64,000 nt of DNA from Pleurodeles waltl (lineage: Eukaryota; Chordata; Amphibia; Caudata; Salamandridae), in contig NC_090447.1 in assembly GCF_031143425.1 (NCBI RefSeq), positions 849,219,760 through 849,283,759 of the forward strand. Reading direction: 5' to 3'. The position numbers and the translations under genes are program-made. The notes under the pieces were generated by a model that saw only the letters and a program-made list of their open reading frames with translations, ran no database searches and was not told the origin of the DNA. Below are positions 10,190-19,809 of the stretch, one piece after another (positions within the stretch are counted from its first letter, which is position 1; each line of letters starts with the position of its first letter).

Positions 10190-11670
10190 CATCGTCTGGC
10201 GAAGGAGAAGGGGCACAGGCGAGTGGGGAAGCAGCAGCCCGCGGGACCCAGGAAGCTGGTACCAGTGACACCGAGGAACCCAGTGGGATGGAGGGCGAGG
10301 GCAGTGCCACGGGGGAGACCGGATCGAACACCTCATCCTCGGAATCCTCCTCCAGTGGACATTCCCCCTTACTACCACTGCCCTCCCTGTTGCTCCCTAC
10401 CCAGTGTCCTGTGCATGCTCACCCAGGAGGGTGCGAGTCTCCTTAGCCTCAGGCACCTCTGCCTCTGCCCCAGTCAGCCCTGCTGCCCTCGGTGAGGAGG
10501 CCATTGGCCTCCTGAGGTCCATCTCTGTGGGTCAGTGGACCATAGTGAATGCCATCCAGAGTCTGGCAGCTCAGGTCCAACAGAGCAATGTGTTCCTGGA
10601 GAGCATTCATGGTGCCATGGCTGGCCTACAGAGATCTTTTCAGGCTCTGGCATCCTCTCTGACAGCAGCCAGTGCCCCTTTGTCTCCCGTTCCACCTCAT
10701 ACTACCTCTTCCCAATCCCGGACCCCTTTTCCCGTACCCTTCCAACGCATACGTGCACATAGGCATGTCTCCACCTCAACACACCAGGGTAGCTCAGACA
10801 AACACAAGCACCATAGGACCCATCACCGGCATGCACACAAGCAACACCCACCTGCAGATACACACACCAACATCCACTCCCTGCACTGACTCCCGTGCCA
10901 CCCCGTCCCACACAGACACTACACCAGACACACCTGCAGCCACCACACCATCGTGCACGGATATAGCCACCTGTTGCATCTTACCCACAGTCAGGACAAT
11001 AGCAGGCCCGCAGATATCTACCACATCTGCACCCCCCACAACCACTGACATTCCCACGTGCAGCACATGTACCATACCTGCAGACACCACCCCGACAGAC
11101 AGTCACCCACCCACCACAGCATCTCCCAGCACCTCCTCCCCACCTCCTCACAAAACACCTAAACGCCCGCACTCACCCACCCAACAGACACCCCGCACCC
11201 ACAAGCATTCCATGCATGCACCTGCACCTACACCCAAGACATCCACACCTACACATCTGACAACCACTCCATCTCCCTCCGCTCCCAAACCCTTTTTCCA
11301 TGACCGCTATATGTGTCAAAAACACATTTCTTATCAGAGTTTTCCCTGTTTCCGTCCCCCCGCCGCCCCGCGAGACCCCTGAGTGTGCGATGTCCCTGCC
11401 CAAGTCCAGCCCTTCCACCTCCAGGTCCTCCCCTGTGTCCCCTGCTAGTGCCCATGCCCTTCAACCTACCAAGAGATCTGCCCCTCCGAAGCCCAAACCC
11501 AAGGAACCCCTTCTCAAGCCCAAACCCATGGAACCCCCTCCCAAGGCCAAACCCAAACACCCCCTCCTCCACCACCCCCTAAACCCTGAGGTGCCTGCCT
11601 GCCCCCTTGATGTCCCTCCCATTTGGAGGTCGATTTGCAGTCAGGAGTCAAGTTGGTGCAGAGTGAGGTG
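10190..11670 (+). pseudogene. Gene B relic, exon 3 (low-complexity and helical domain)
   Basis: This exon follows acceptor CATCAG at 10184-10189. It starts with a Gly/Glu/Ser-rich stretch (GEGEGAQASGEAAARGTQEA), shifts frame near 10400, then shows the conserved helical block SPAALGEEAIGLLRSISVGQ and VNAIQSLAAQVQQSNVFLES. This is homologous to TPAALSEEAIDLLRSLTVGQ in the long copies. A His/Thr/Pro-rich tail with further frameshifts follows, then a Pro/Lys-rich minisatellite (about 11480-11580, units like CCCAAACCCA). The protein is dead. Confidence 0.72.
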
Positions 11671-11849
11671 CCATTTGTGCCTTGGGCACCAATGACTATG
11701 GACTGGCCAATGGTCTTCAATATAGTTAATTTAAATTTTTTTAATATTATAATACGTCTGGTCCAACCTGCAGTTGGTATCAATGGTAACATACTTGTCC
11801 TACCTTTCTTTCTACATGGCAGTTTTGTGTTTTTGGGCTTTGGTTTGTG

Positions 11850-12540
11850 TGATGTGAGATATGTGTGTGTGTGTGTGTGTGTTGGTTGTGCTACCTGTTG
11901 TGACTGGGCTGCGTGTCTGTGTGTGGCCCTGCAGTTGGTCCCACCGTCATTGCTGTGTGTTGTCTGTAGGACATGTTTGTGGTGGGTACATGCATGTGTG
12001 TATCCAAATTGTGTATTGATTGTGTTGGCATGTGTGATGGTGGTGTTGTGTGCCCTTGTGTGGTTGTTGTGTGTGCGTCCGTGTGTTTGGTGTTGGCTAT
12101 GTCCTATGCATTGTGTGTGGTGTGTACGTGATGTGTCATATGGTTCGTTGAATGGCAGTGTGATTGTGTTGCATGGTATTGTGGTATTGTTACGTATTGT
12201 TGTATGTATGTGTTGTCATGTGGAGGTGTGCAGTGAGAGTGCTTGGCTAAGCGTTTGTGTAGTTGCAGTTGTGATGTCGCTGTGTGAGTCAGAGGTGTTG
12301 TGTATGATTGTGTGAGACAGTGGCAGTGCTGTGTGTGTGCAGGTTAGGGGGTGTGTGTTGGCCATTGTGTGCGTAGTTTGGGTGTGCATGTGTGTAGTGT
12401 GTGTGTGTGTGTGTGTGTGTGTGTAGTATGTGTGTGCAAGTGTATATGTAGGTATGTGTTTGTATGGGTGTGTGGTTACGCATGTGTGTGTCCGTCGCAA
12501 GATGTTCTGGATGTGTGTGTTTTGTGTGCGTGTGTACTAA
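11850..12540. repeat. GT-rich region with (GT)n microsatellites
   Basis: Skewed TG/GT-rich sequence with clean runs at about 11865-11881 and 12398-12423. The long open frames here (Cys/Val-rich on plus, His/Thr-rich on minus) are composition artefacts. It occupies the part of the relic between gene B and the terminus. Confidence 0.8.
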
Positions 12541-13019
12541 TGTCTTTCCCTCCAGTGTGTCCTAGGTATGTGTACTTAAGGTTGTTGTCTTCGTCGGCGT
12601 TTTAAGTTGTTGTGTGACTAGGAGCAGTGGGAGGACCTTGAGTTCACACTCTATGGCGGCTCAGGGGACGTCTGTGTTTCTGAAGGTGGGTGTTTCCTTT
12701 AATAGGGTTAGTTTCTGCCGGGGTTTTAGTGGCGGTGCGACCGCGATGGAAACCCTAGTAGTGTGCAGCCTCGTAATATGTCCAGCGGACACATGCTCCC
12801 TGCTTGTCTGAAGGTGCCTACCGCCGTCCGGGCGGCCTTACCACACTGGTGGTAGTTTGGCTGTGTTGCGTTGGGAACACCGCCATGATCATAATTTGGC
12901 GGTCTTCACTGCTGGGACGTTGGCGGTATCACCACCGCTGCCAATATGGTGGTCCTGTGACAGCCACACTCATAATGAGGGCCTATGTCTCCAAGAGATA
13001 CATGTTGAAGGTGTGAGGC
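12541..13019. mobile_element. Subterminal region and right end of the gene B relic
   Basis: Non-coding. It contains GGCGG-rich phrases (GGTGGCGGTGCGACC-like; CCGCCGTCCGGGCGG near 12822) like the subterminal parts of the long Harbingers, and ends with CACTCATAATGAGGGCC at 12983. The next bases are TAT, so a clean TTA target copy is not evident. Confidence 0.5.
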
Positions 13020-14180
13020 AGGACATTCTTGAATCTTTTGGTTTTTCAATTAGTTGGCGGTACTATGCAAGGCGTTAAGATGCAAGGATTCACAATCCTT
13101 GTTAGGCGCCAATTCTTAATTTTAAAAGAACACACGTGGATAACCAGGGGAGATGGGTTACAACAGAACGTCATCTTCCAAATGGGTTATTTACACTCTG
13201 TCCTTTGTATGGAATGGTCTTGGATGATCCAGGGTTGTTTGACTGGTTTAACAACAAGTTGACTTTATGGACTCCCCCGTAATTGTCTATGGAGATTTTA
13301 ATATAAACGCCACATGGAAATGGTCTTGGGGGCATAGCAAAAATTACCATGGCCGGAAACCAAGAGTTTTCCAGTCAGTATGTACTATGATTCGAGACCA
13401 TGGATTGGTGAATGTCTGGCTGGATAGGAAGATTGCGGATCCTGGGTTTACTTATTTTTCTGTCCCACATCCGATGCATGTACTACTTGATTATTTCTTT
13501 GTATCACGCTCCCTTCTTCGAGATTGCAGAATTGAGAAGTTCCCTAGCGTTATATGGTATCACAGTCCATTAGTGCTGGATATAGTAGTTAAAGGATGGG
13601 TCAGGCAGGCCCCGAAATGGAGCTTTCAGTGTGTGTTATTATTGGATGAGGATTATATGAAATATAATAATAAATGGATACCGATTTTTTATGAAAGATA
13701 ATATTGGGAGTGCTCCTCTTGGGGTAGTATGGGACGCATTCAAGACTGTTATCCGTGGGGAGACCCTTCAATTCAGAGTGAATCAGCAAAAGAAGGAAAA
13801 GTTTAAACTATGTGAACTTTATTGGCCCGGTTAACCGCTGAAACTAAGTTGGTACTCACTACCTCAAAGGGAAACAACGTTCAAGAAGTCTTACAGAGGG
13901 TGGTAATTATTAAAGCTTTCTGGCCTGGAAGGAAAATTCTTATGAGTTTGGAGAGAGGGTGGGCCATTTACTTGCCATTCGTACCTGACCAAACTTGATC
14001 CAAGGGGAAATCAGGGAAGTGAGAGATCCCATTCACTGGTTAGTTTCTGATCCGGACCACCTTCCAGTGGTTCTACTCAAACCTCTACACCGAAAATGCT
14101 ACCTGGGCGGACATTGAGGGACAACAATTCTGGGTGCAGATCTTGTTCAATATTCTTGGGGCGAAGGACCGTTAGCCATT
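13020..14180 (+). pseudogene. LINE ORF2 fragment, endonuclease domain (plus strand)
   Basis: APE-type endonuclease of a non-LTR element. Visible motifs are VIVYGDFNINATWKWSWG, IRDHGLVNVW, ADPGFTYFS and LLDYFFVSRSLL. The part before 13267 is in shifted frames (LVRRQFLILKEHTWITR). After 13701 a linker-like region continues to about 14170 with several stops. It is the same family as the minus-strand LINE at 14180-19436, which shows PDPGYTYYSS and RLDYFFVS. It ends where a poly-T tract begins, so the minus LINE seems to have inserted into it. Confidence 0.8.
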
Positions 14181-14519
14181 GGAGGGTCCTATTTCCTTTT
14201 TTATTTTTTATTTTTATTTTAGTTATTTTTAAGGCAAAGCTTCCTTACATCGAATAACCAGACCAAAATCACAATCAGGCAAAATAGAACAGCAGAGAGA
14301 ATGCAATAGATTCAGCATAGACAAGCAATTATACAATGTCTCTGGCTCACATACTAATGGTTTCTGGACATTCAGTCAGTGCTGCCCAGATACGTTCCCC
14401 CAGCGCCACTTCAATTTTCCAGTGTCGAGGGTTCTATTTTTATCCAATCTGAGGCCATACATAACCAGAGTATTGCTATGGCCATAAAAAGGAAATACCT
14501 TTCTTTTTTACTTATCGAT

Positions 14520-16190
14520 TCTCTTCCCCTAAATCCACCCCCCCAATAACCCTAAAGTAGGTGTAAGACTGACCCGCCTTTTAATAATAACACTGAGAGA
14601 CAGTTGTATGATGGAACCACACATGCGGCAATCACGCATGCCTGAACAACGCGGTCGGAACAACGACTGCGTTGTTTCCACGCATGCCTTTACCACGCAT
14701 GCCTTTACAAATGATCTTTTCATTGTAAAGGCATGCCTAGTAAAGGCATGTGTGGAAACGAAATGCGTGATTGTCGCATGCCACCCCCCACCCTAAAAAC
14801 AGAAGTACCCTGAACCCCCACCCTTAAAAACTACAATGATCCCTAAAACCGACCCCCACCCCAAAAAATAAAACAATCCTACCCCTAAATACAGAAGTAC
14901 TCCTACCCCCACCTTTAAAAACTACCCCGATACTCCCCCACCCACCCTGAGCCCTAAAACCGACCCCCACCCCCAGAAATAAAACAACTCAACCCCTAAA
15001 AACAGAAGTACCCTGAACGCCAACCTTTAAAAACTACCCCAATACCCCCTACCCACTCTGAACTCTAAAACCGACCCCCACCCCACAAAAATAAAACTAC
15101 CCAACCCCTAAAAATGAAATTACCCTGGCCCCCCACCCACCCTAAAGACCTGACCCCCTGCTTGCTCTGAGTTCCAAATTACCCCAACGCCCACCCCTAA
15201 AAACCTGACCCCCACCTCCCCTAAATACAAAATTACCCCAACCTTCCACCCCACCCCTAAAAACCCGACCCCCTTCCGCCCTAATACAAAATTACCCCAA
15301 CCCCCGCCCCTAAAAAATCGCCCCTCCCTAAATACAAAAAGATCCCAACCTCCCCACCCCTAATAACCCACCCACCCTAAATACAAAATTACCCCAATCC
15401 CTCACCCCAACCCCTATAAACCCGACCCCCCACCTGCCCTAAATACAAAATTACCCCGACCCCCACCCCTAAACCCCCGCCCTAAATAAAAAATTACACA
15501 GACCGTCCCCACCCCTACCCCTACCAACCCACCCCCCACCTGTCCTAAATACAAAATTACCCCAACCCCTCCCCTAAAAACCCGACCCACCCACTTGCCC
15601 TAAATACAAAATTACCCTGACTCCCACCCCTAAAAACCCAACCCCACCCTAAATACAAAATCACCCCGACCCCCCCAATAACCCACCCCCACCTGCCCTA
15701 AATACAAAATTACCCCAACCCCTACACCGCCCCTAAAAACCCGACACACCACCCGCCCAAAATACAAAATTACCCCGATCCCCAACCCTAAAAACCTTCC
15801 CCCACCCGCCCTAAAAACATAATTACCCCTACCCCCAAATACAAAATTACCCTGACTCCCCACCCCGCACCTAAAAAACTGACCCATCCACCCCAAATAC
15901 AAAATTACCCTGACCCCCACCCTTAAAAACAAAATAACCCCAACCCACCACCCACCCTAAAAACCATAGTACCAACACCCTGCCCCTTAAAAAAAAAAAA
16001 ACCTAACCACCCCAGCTCCTTCACCGCTCTCCTAAAAACATCCTCTAACTTGCCCCTCCCCACTTACCTGACCACGTCCTCTCCTGATGGGTCTTCCTTT
16101 TTCTCTGCCTTAACCACGCTTGTGCGTTGCTCAGCACATGCATGGTTAAGGCATAGAAAAAGGCTTAAGTTGTTCAGGCAAGCGTAGTTC
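14520..16190. repeat. Hairpin and C-rich minisatellite block inside LINE
   Basis: The core (about 14800-15990) is an irregular tandem array of 45-55 bp units combining CCCTAAATACAAAATTACCC with CCCACCCCTAAAAACCCGAC. It is strongly C-rich on plus. Flanking palindromes occur at 14611-14781 (arms built on CACGCATGCCTTTAC and GTAAAGGCATGC) and 16101-16165 (TGCCTTAACCA and TGGTTAAGGCA around a short loop). There is no coding content. It behaves as one insertion into the minus-strand LINE, but clean termini were not found. Confidence 0.72.
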
Positions 16191-17220
16191 CGGACTCGCT
16201 GTTCTGGATCTTTTCCCTGAGAGACTGTTCTACTTCATAGAACAGCGGCTTCAACTTTGGACAAACAAAAAACATGTGCATAATCTCAGTCTTCGGCCCC
16301 CCCACAACAATTGCATTTTCCATCAGAGCCGTCCATTTTACAGACCTTAGCTGGCATACAGTACAGGTTGAATAGCGTCTTGTAATATTGGGTTTTCAAA
16401 CTAGCTGAAAAAAAGTATTTTCTGCCAACTCTATGACTCCTCCAACCAAACACATTCTTTTCCAAATCTCATTCCCCATCTTTCGTTCTGGAGAGAAAGA
16501 TCATCCTGCTGAGTTTCTACTAATAAGTTATAGAGTATTCCTATCTTATCCCTACATCTGATTGCTTCAATTGTTGAAATTGTATCCATAGGGACAGTTC
16601 CTTTTTACAACAATAGAGAAAATCCCAAATTTGCAAGAACTTAAAAAAGTGATTCCGGTGCAGATTATACTGGACCTATAACTTCATAAATGATTTGAGT
16701 TTAGAATTGGTATATAAGTCCCCAATCCTAGTTGTCCCTTGATGTCTCAAAATATCTAAAACAGGACCCTTAAAAACAAAGGGAGAAAGTGATGAGGGGG
16801 ACAGTGGAGTATAAAAATTTATCCCACATATAGAGATCCGCCATTTTAACTGTACCCATATCTTGTGGGCAGGTCATAGAATCTTAAATCTTCTTCTTTT
16901 GAAATAGCTGGGTTCTATATATTTCAGGAGCCAACCTTTTACCTCAGAGCCCAGCAACATTTCATAGATTTGGGGATAGACTCTGCATAGCTGCACCTTT
17001 CCGTGCCTCCAGTAATCAATTCATTCATATGCTGCATAGAGCAGGCGTAATAATATAGCATAAAGTTAGGAACCACCCATCCACCTCGGGATCTTGGAGA
17101 GTCATATATTTCATGGCCCTTCTAGGTTTAGTAGAACCCCACAAAATATTGCTGCTTATTGCTTCTAGCTTGGCTATTCAGCTTCTTGCAAACTCTAAGG
17201 TTTGATCGAAAGAGATATAC
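16190..17220 (-). pseudogene. LINE ORF2 C-terminal part with zinc knuckle
   Basis: Downstream of the RT in element order. The tail shows KCNCCGG, then EIMHMFFVCPKLKPLFYEVE, the Cys-Cys-His-Cys type knuckle common at the C-terminus of L1-like ORF2. The rest (about 16350-17217) is readable only in pieces, such as SPRSRGGWVVPNFMLYYYAC, with stops between. It is separated from the RT by the hairpin MITE at 17221-17374. Confidence 0.65.
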
Positions 17221-17374
17221 GCCCATATTTATACTTTTTTAGCGCCGCATTTGTGCCGCTTTTTAACGCAAAAGCGGCGCAAACTTACAAAATCCAATTG
17301 AATTTTGTAAGTTTGCGCCGCATGTGCGTCAAAAAGTGGCACAAATGCGGCGCAAAAAAAGTATAAATATGGGC
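17221..17374. mobile_element. Snap-back hairpin MITE
   Basis: About 154 bp, nearly a perfect inverted repeat around position 17297. The left arm starts GCCCATATTTATACTTTTTT; the right arm ends AAAGTATAAATATGGGC. Inner parts pair GCGCCGCATTTGTGCC with GGCACAAATGCGGCGC. It interrupts the RT C-terminal region of the surrounding LINE. No target duplication is clear, and I cannot name the family. Confidence 0.8.
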
Positions 17375-18341
17375 CATAGTACTTTAGGGAGAACATTCAT
17401 TTTTAATACATTGCAGCGTTCCAAAAGAGAGAGATTTAGGTGGTGCATTCTGTCTAGATCCCTTTTTATTTGAACCAACAGGGGGTCCATATTTAACTCC
17501 ACCAGCTGACCTACTGTAGCAGTGACTCTGATCCCCAAGTATACAGCATCAGACACAACCCGCTTATCTCTGATAATAGTCTGACCTCATTTAATTTGTA
17601 GCCTGAGTATGATCCAAACATTTAATTTGTAGCCTGAGTATGATTCAAACATTTTAGCCAACCTTTCAATTTCCTTAACTGCTCCCTCCAGATCAGTTGC
17701 AGTCAATGCCACATCATCAGCATACGCAAAAACCTTGTACCTCTCCCCATGATAGACAACCGGGATAATATCTGTACATTCCTCCAGTTTAGTTAAAAAT
17801 CGATCTATATATAATGCAAATAATAGCAGTGAGCACAAGCATCCCTGTCTAGTACCTCTAGAGATGGATATTAAATCTGATTCTAGGCCTGCCAAACGTA
17901 CCCAGGCTTTGGGGGCCTTATATATGGCTTTGATAGCTGTTATAAAGACTTCCTCAATCCCCTTCCACTTCAAGGTCTCCCATAAAGAATCCAACAAACG
18001 CGATCAAAGGCCTTCTCACCGTCTAGTATCACCAAACCAAGTGTTGTTTGATGTGCTTCTGCAAGGTCAAACAGAGAGATAATCCTTCTAAAGTCGTCAA
18101 CTGTTCCCCTGCCTGGAATGAACCCATGCTGCCTTTTGCATACTAATGGAGGAATGACCCTTGGCAGCCTGCTTGCTAAAATCTTAGCATATATTTTCCC
18201 ATCACAGTTCAAGAATGATATTGGTCTATTCGAGCCAGGAGAACAAGGAGTCCTATCCATTTTTTTTAGAACTACTATGCTGGCTATTTCCCAAGACAGT
18301 GGGATCTGTCCTTGCTGAGCCATTTGAAAAGTTATTCGCAT
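17375..18341 (-). pseudogene. LINE ORF2, reverse transcriptase
   Basis: Read leftwards from 18341. Blocks are VLKKMDRTPCSPGSNRPISF, QHGFIPGRGTVDDFRRI, motif A LVILDGEKAFDRV (both Asp present), motif B SRGTRQGCLCSLLLFALYID, motif C FAYADDVALTATD with the YADD box near 17720, then GYKLN and LGIRVTATVG. One frameshift lies near 17990 between motif A and the next block, and another near 17600 where a short direct repeat (AATTTGTAGCCTGAGTATGA, twice) duplicated the sequence. All catalytic residues are recognisable, but the frame is broken. Confidence 0.85.
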
Positions 18342-18378
18342 ATCGCTCTGTAGTTCTTGAAGAAATGCCTTAGAGATC

Positions 18379-18960
18379 TCAAGTGGTAGGGAATCTGGGC
18401 CCTGAAGCTTCCCCTGAAGCCAAAGAGGCCATGCCTTTGTATATTTCTTCTGATGAGATTGCAGCGTCCAATATATTTTGCTCCTCTTGGGTAAGTCTAC
18501 ATGATTTTAACCCTTCCAGAAATTCTGTAGCTTCCCGGTGCTGACCAGCAGTGTGTTGTACATTATCGGAGTATAGCTCCTCATAGAAATCTCTGAAAAC
18601 TTTCAAGATCTCCTTTGGTTTTTCACATTTGCACCCATAAGAGTCCCTGATAGCCGCTATACCCATATCTACCATTCTTTGCCTTATTCGCCTGCCTAAC
18701 ATTTTGCCAGTGGTCTCCCCATATTCATAACATTCTGCCTTATAACTCTGATATTTGTCTGCTGCCGCCTTATTCAGATATTGATTGGTTTTAGCTTTCA
18801 ACACACATAGCTCAGCGTTCACTGTTCTGATCTCTTCCGCATTCATTATACTTTGTGTCAGTTTCCTCTCTGCCAACAAAAGCTCTTGATAAAGACTCCT
18901 AGCCTCTGCCTCCCTCACCTTCTGTATATGTAGATTATAGCTCAAAGTCTCCCCTCAGAC
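18379..18960 (-). pseudogene. LINE ORF2 linker between endonuclease and RT
   Basis: Open for 188 codons. A helical, charged stretch (SLYQELLLAERKLTQSIMNA, then NQYLNKAAADKYQSYKAECY) precedes the start of the RT fold (LTQEEQNILDAAISSEEIYK, GEASGP). This is the usual composition of the segment between endonuclease and RT in L1-like ORF2. It joins the RT frame through a break near 18360. Confidence 0.78.
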
Positions 18961-19059
18961 CCCAGATTTTAATGCACCCCATACCATTCCTGTTGCAGCC
19001 GTGTTTCTATTATCCTTTAAAAATTGTTTTAACCAAACATGCATATGTTCTATATAACC

Positions 19060-19436
19060 TGGGTCGACTAATAACCTTTTATCGAATTATCAGGCTCAGC
19101 ACAGTATAAGAAATCCAGTTATCGGTATAGCCAAGAGCAATGGGTTGTGATCTGAGAAAAAGTCTAGGAGAAAGATCTATCATTGCCTCCGAGGCCAGAG
19201 CGACTGAGACAAAAAAATAATCCAGACGTTCTAGTTTATTGTTTGGGGAAGAGTAATATGTGTAGCCAGGGTCTGGAGTCTTGTTTTTCCCAGACATCAA
19301 TAAGACCATGATCCTTTATCAATCTTCTGATGGCCCTAAATACCTTAGGTTTGTGACCAAGATAACTGTCATGCATGCCCAAGCCCTTATTGACTTCCAC
19401 ATGGATTTTAAAATCTCCACATATTACTAGCGGAAG
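19060..19436 (-). pseudogene. LINE ORF2, C-terminal half of endonuclease
   Basis: Shows VICGDF near the truncation point, GHKPKVFRAIRRLIKDHGLI, PDPGYTYYSS and RLDYFFVSVAL. The last blocks match those of the plus-strand fragment at 13267-13520, so both belong to one family. The 5' half of the domain is missing; the next sequence is a TG/TA microsatellite. Confidence 0.78.
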
Positions 19437-19442
19437 TGGCCA

Positions 19443-19470
19443 TGTGTGTGTGTGTGTATATATATAGCTT
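19443..19470. repeat. (TG)n(TA)n microsatellite
   Basis: Short TGTGTG run passing into TATATA at the 5' truncation point of the LINE. Confidence 0.85.
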
Positions 19471-19669
19471 TAAATATTTTCCATAAACTATACATAGAGT
19501 AAATTAATATACTTTATGTTAATATTATTTATTACATTTATATAGTTAAACTGTTTTTGCATTTCTTAAGATAATAAACTGCTACTTCCATAACACATTA
19601 TGAAACATACATAAATAGCGTTGGTCACACTTATTGGTGTGGTCACACTTACTTTCTGTTATCACCTCT

Positions 19670-19800
19670 TTTAGAATGTGCAAACATTGGGTGGATTGCA
19701 CACATTGAGAAAACGGCAAACATTTGGGGTATGGGATTTACTGTTCTAGCTCCTTTCCTACAAATACTGTGGAAAGTGCACAATTTGGGGGTGGAGAAAA
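19670..19800. repeat. Diverged AT-rich tandem repeat, left part
   Basis: Units of roughly 70 bp containing GGGTATGGGATTTACTGTTC and TTGGGGGTGGAG-like phrases. Similar phrases recur at 22915-23200 (GGGGTATGAGATTAAC, GTGAAATTTACTGTTCTAAC). The two parts probably formed one array before insertion of the sequence between them. Confidence 0.5.
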
Positions 19801-19809
19801 TGTGCTATT

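Larger units (their letters stand above)
8545..12983 (+). mobile_element. Harbinger relic carrying gene B only (third copy)
   Basis: Plus-strand remnant homologous at protein level to gene B of the two long Harbinger copies. It has exon 2 (8545 to about 8865), a long intron (to 10189), exon 3 (from 10190) and a right terminus near 12983 reading CACTCATAATGAGGGCC. Transposase and gene A are absent, and the transposase side would have been to the left. Divergence from the other two copies is much greater than between those two, so it is an older or different subfamily. Confidence 0.7.
14180..19436 (-). mobile_element. Minus-strand LINE (L1/Tx1-like), 5'-truncated, with insertions
   Basis: The poly(A) end appears as a T-rich tract at 14184-14235 on plus; the 5' truncation is near 19436, inside the endonuclease. 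It carries ORF2 endonuclease remnant, linker, RT and C-terminal zinc-knuckle pieces in order. Two foreign blocks interrupt it: a hairpin plus minisatellite block (about 14520-16190) and a 154-bp hairpin MITE (17221-17374). That 14236-14515 belongs to the same element is inferred from a weak LINE C-terminus-like frame (AIAILWLCMASDW). Confidence 0.7.

Noticed and set aside
11623..12605. Cys/Val/Trp-rich plus-strand frame of 230 codons and His/Thr-rich minus frames
   Set aside because: GT-rich composition and GT microsatellites; no homologous blocks, and it lies outside gene B homology.
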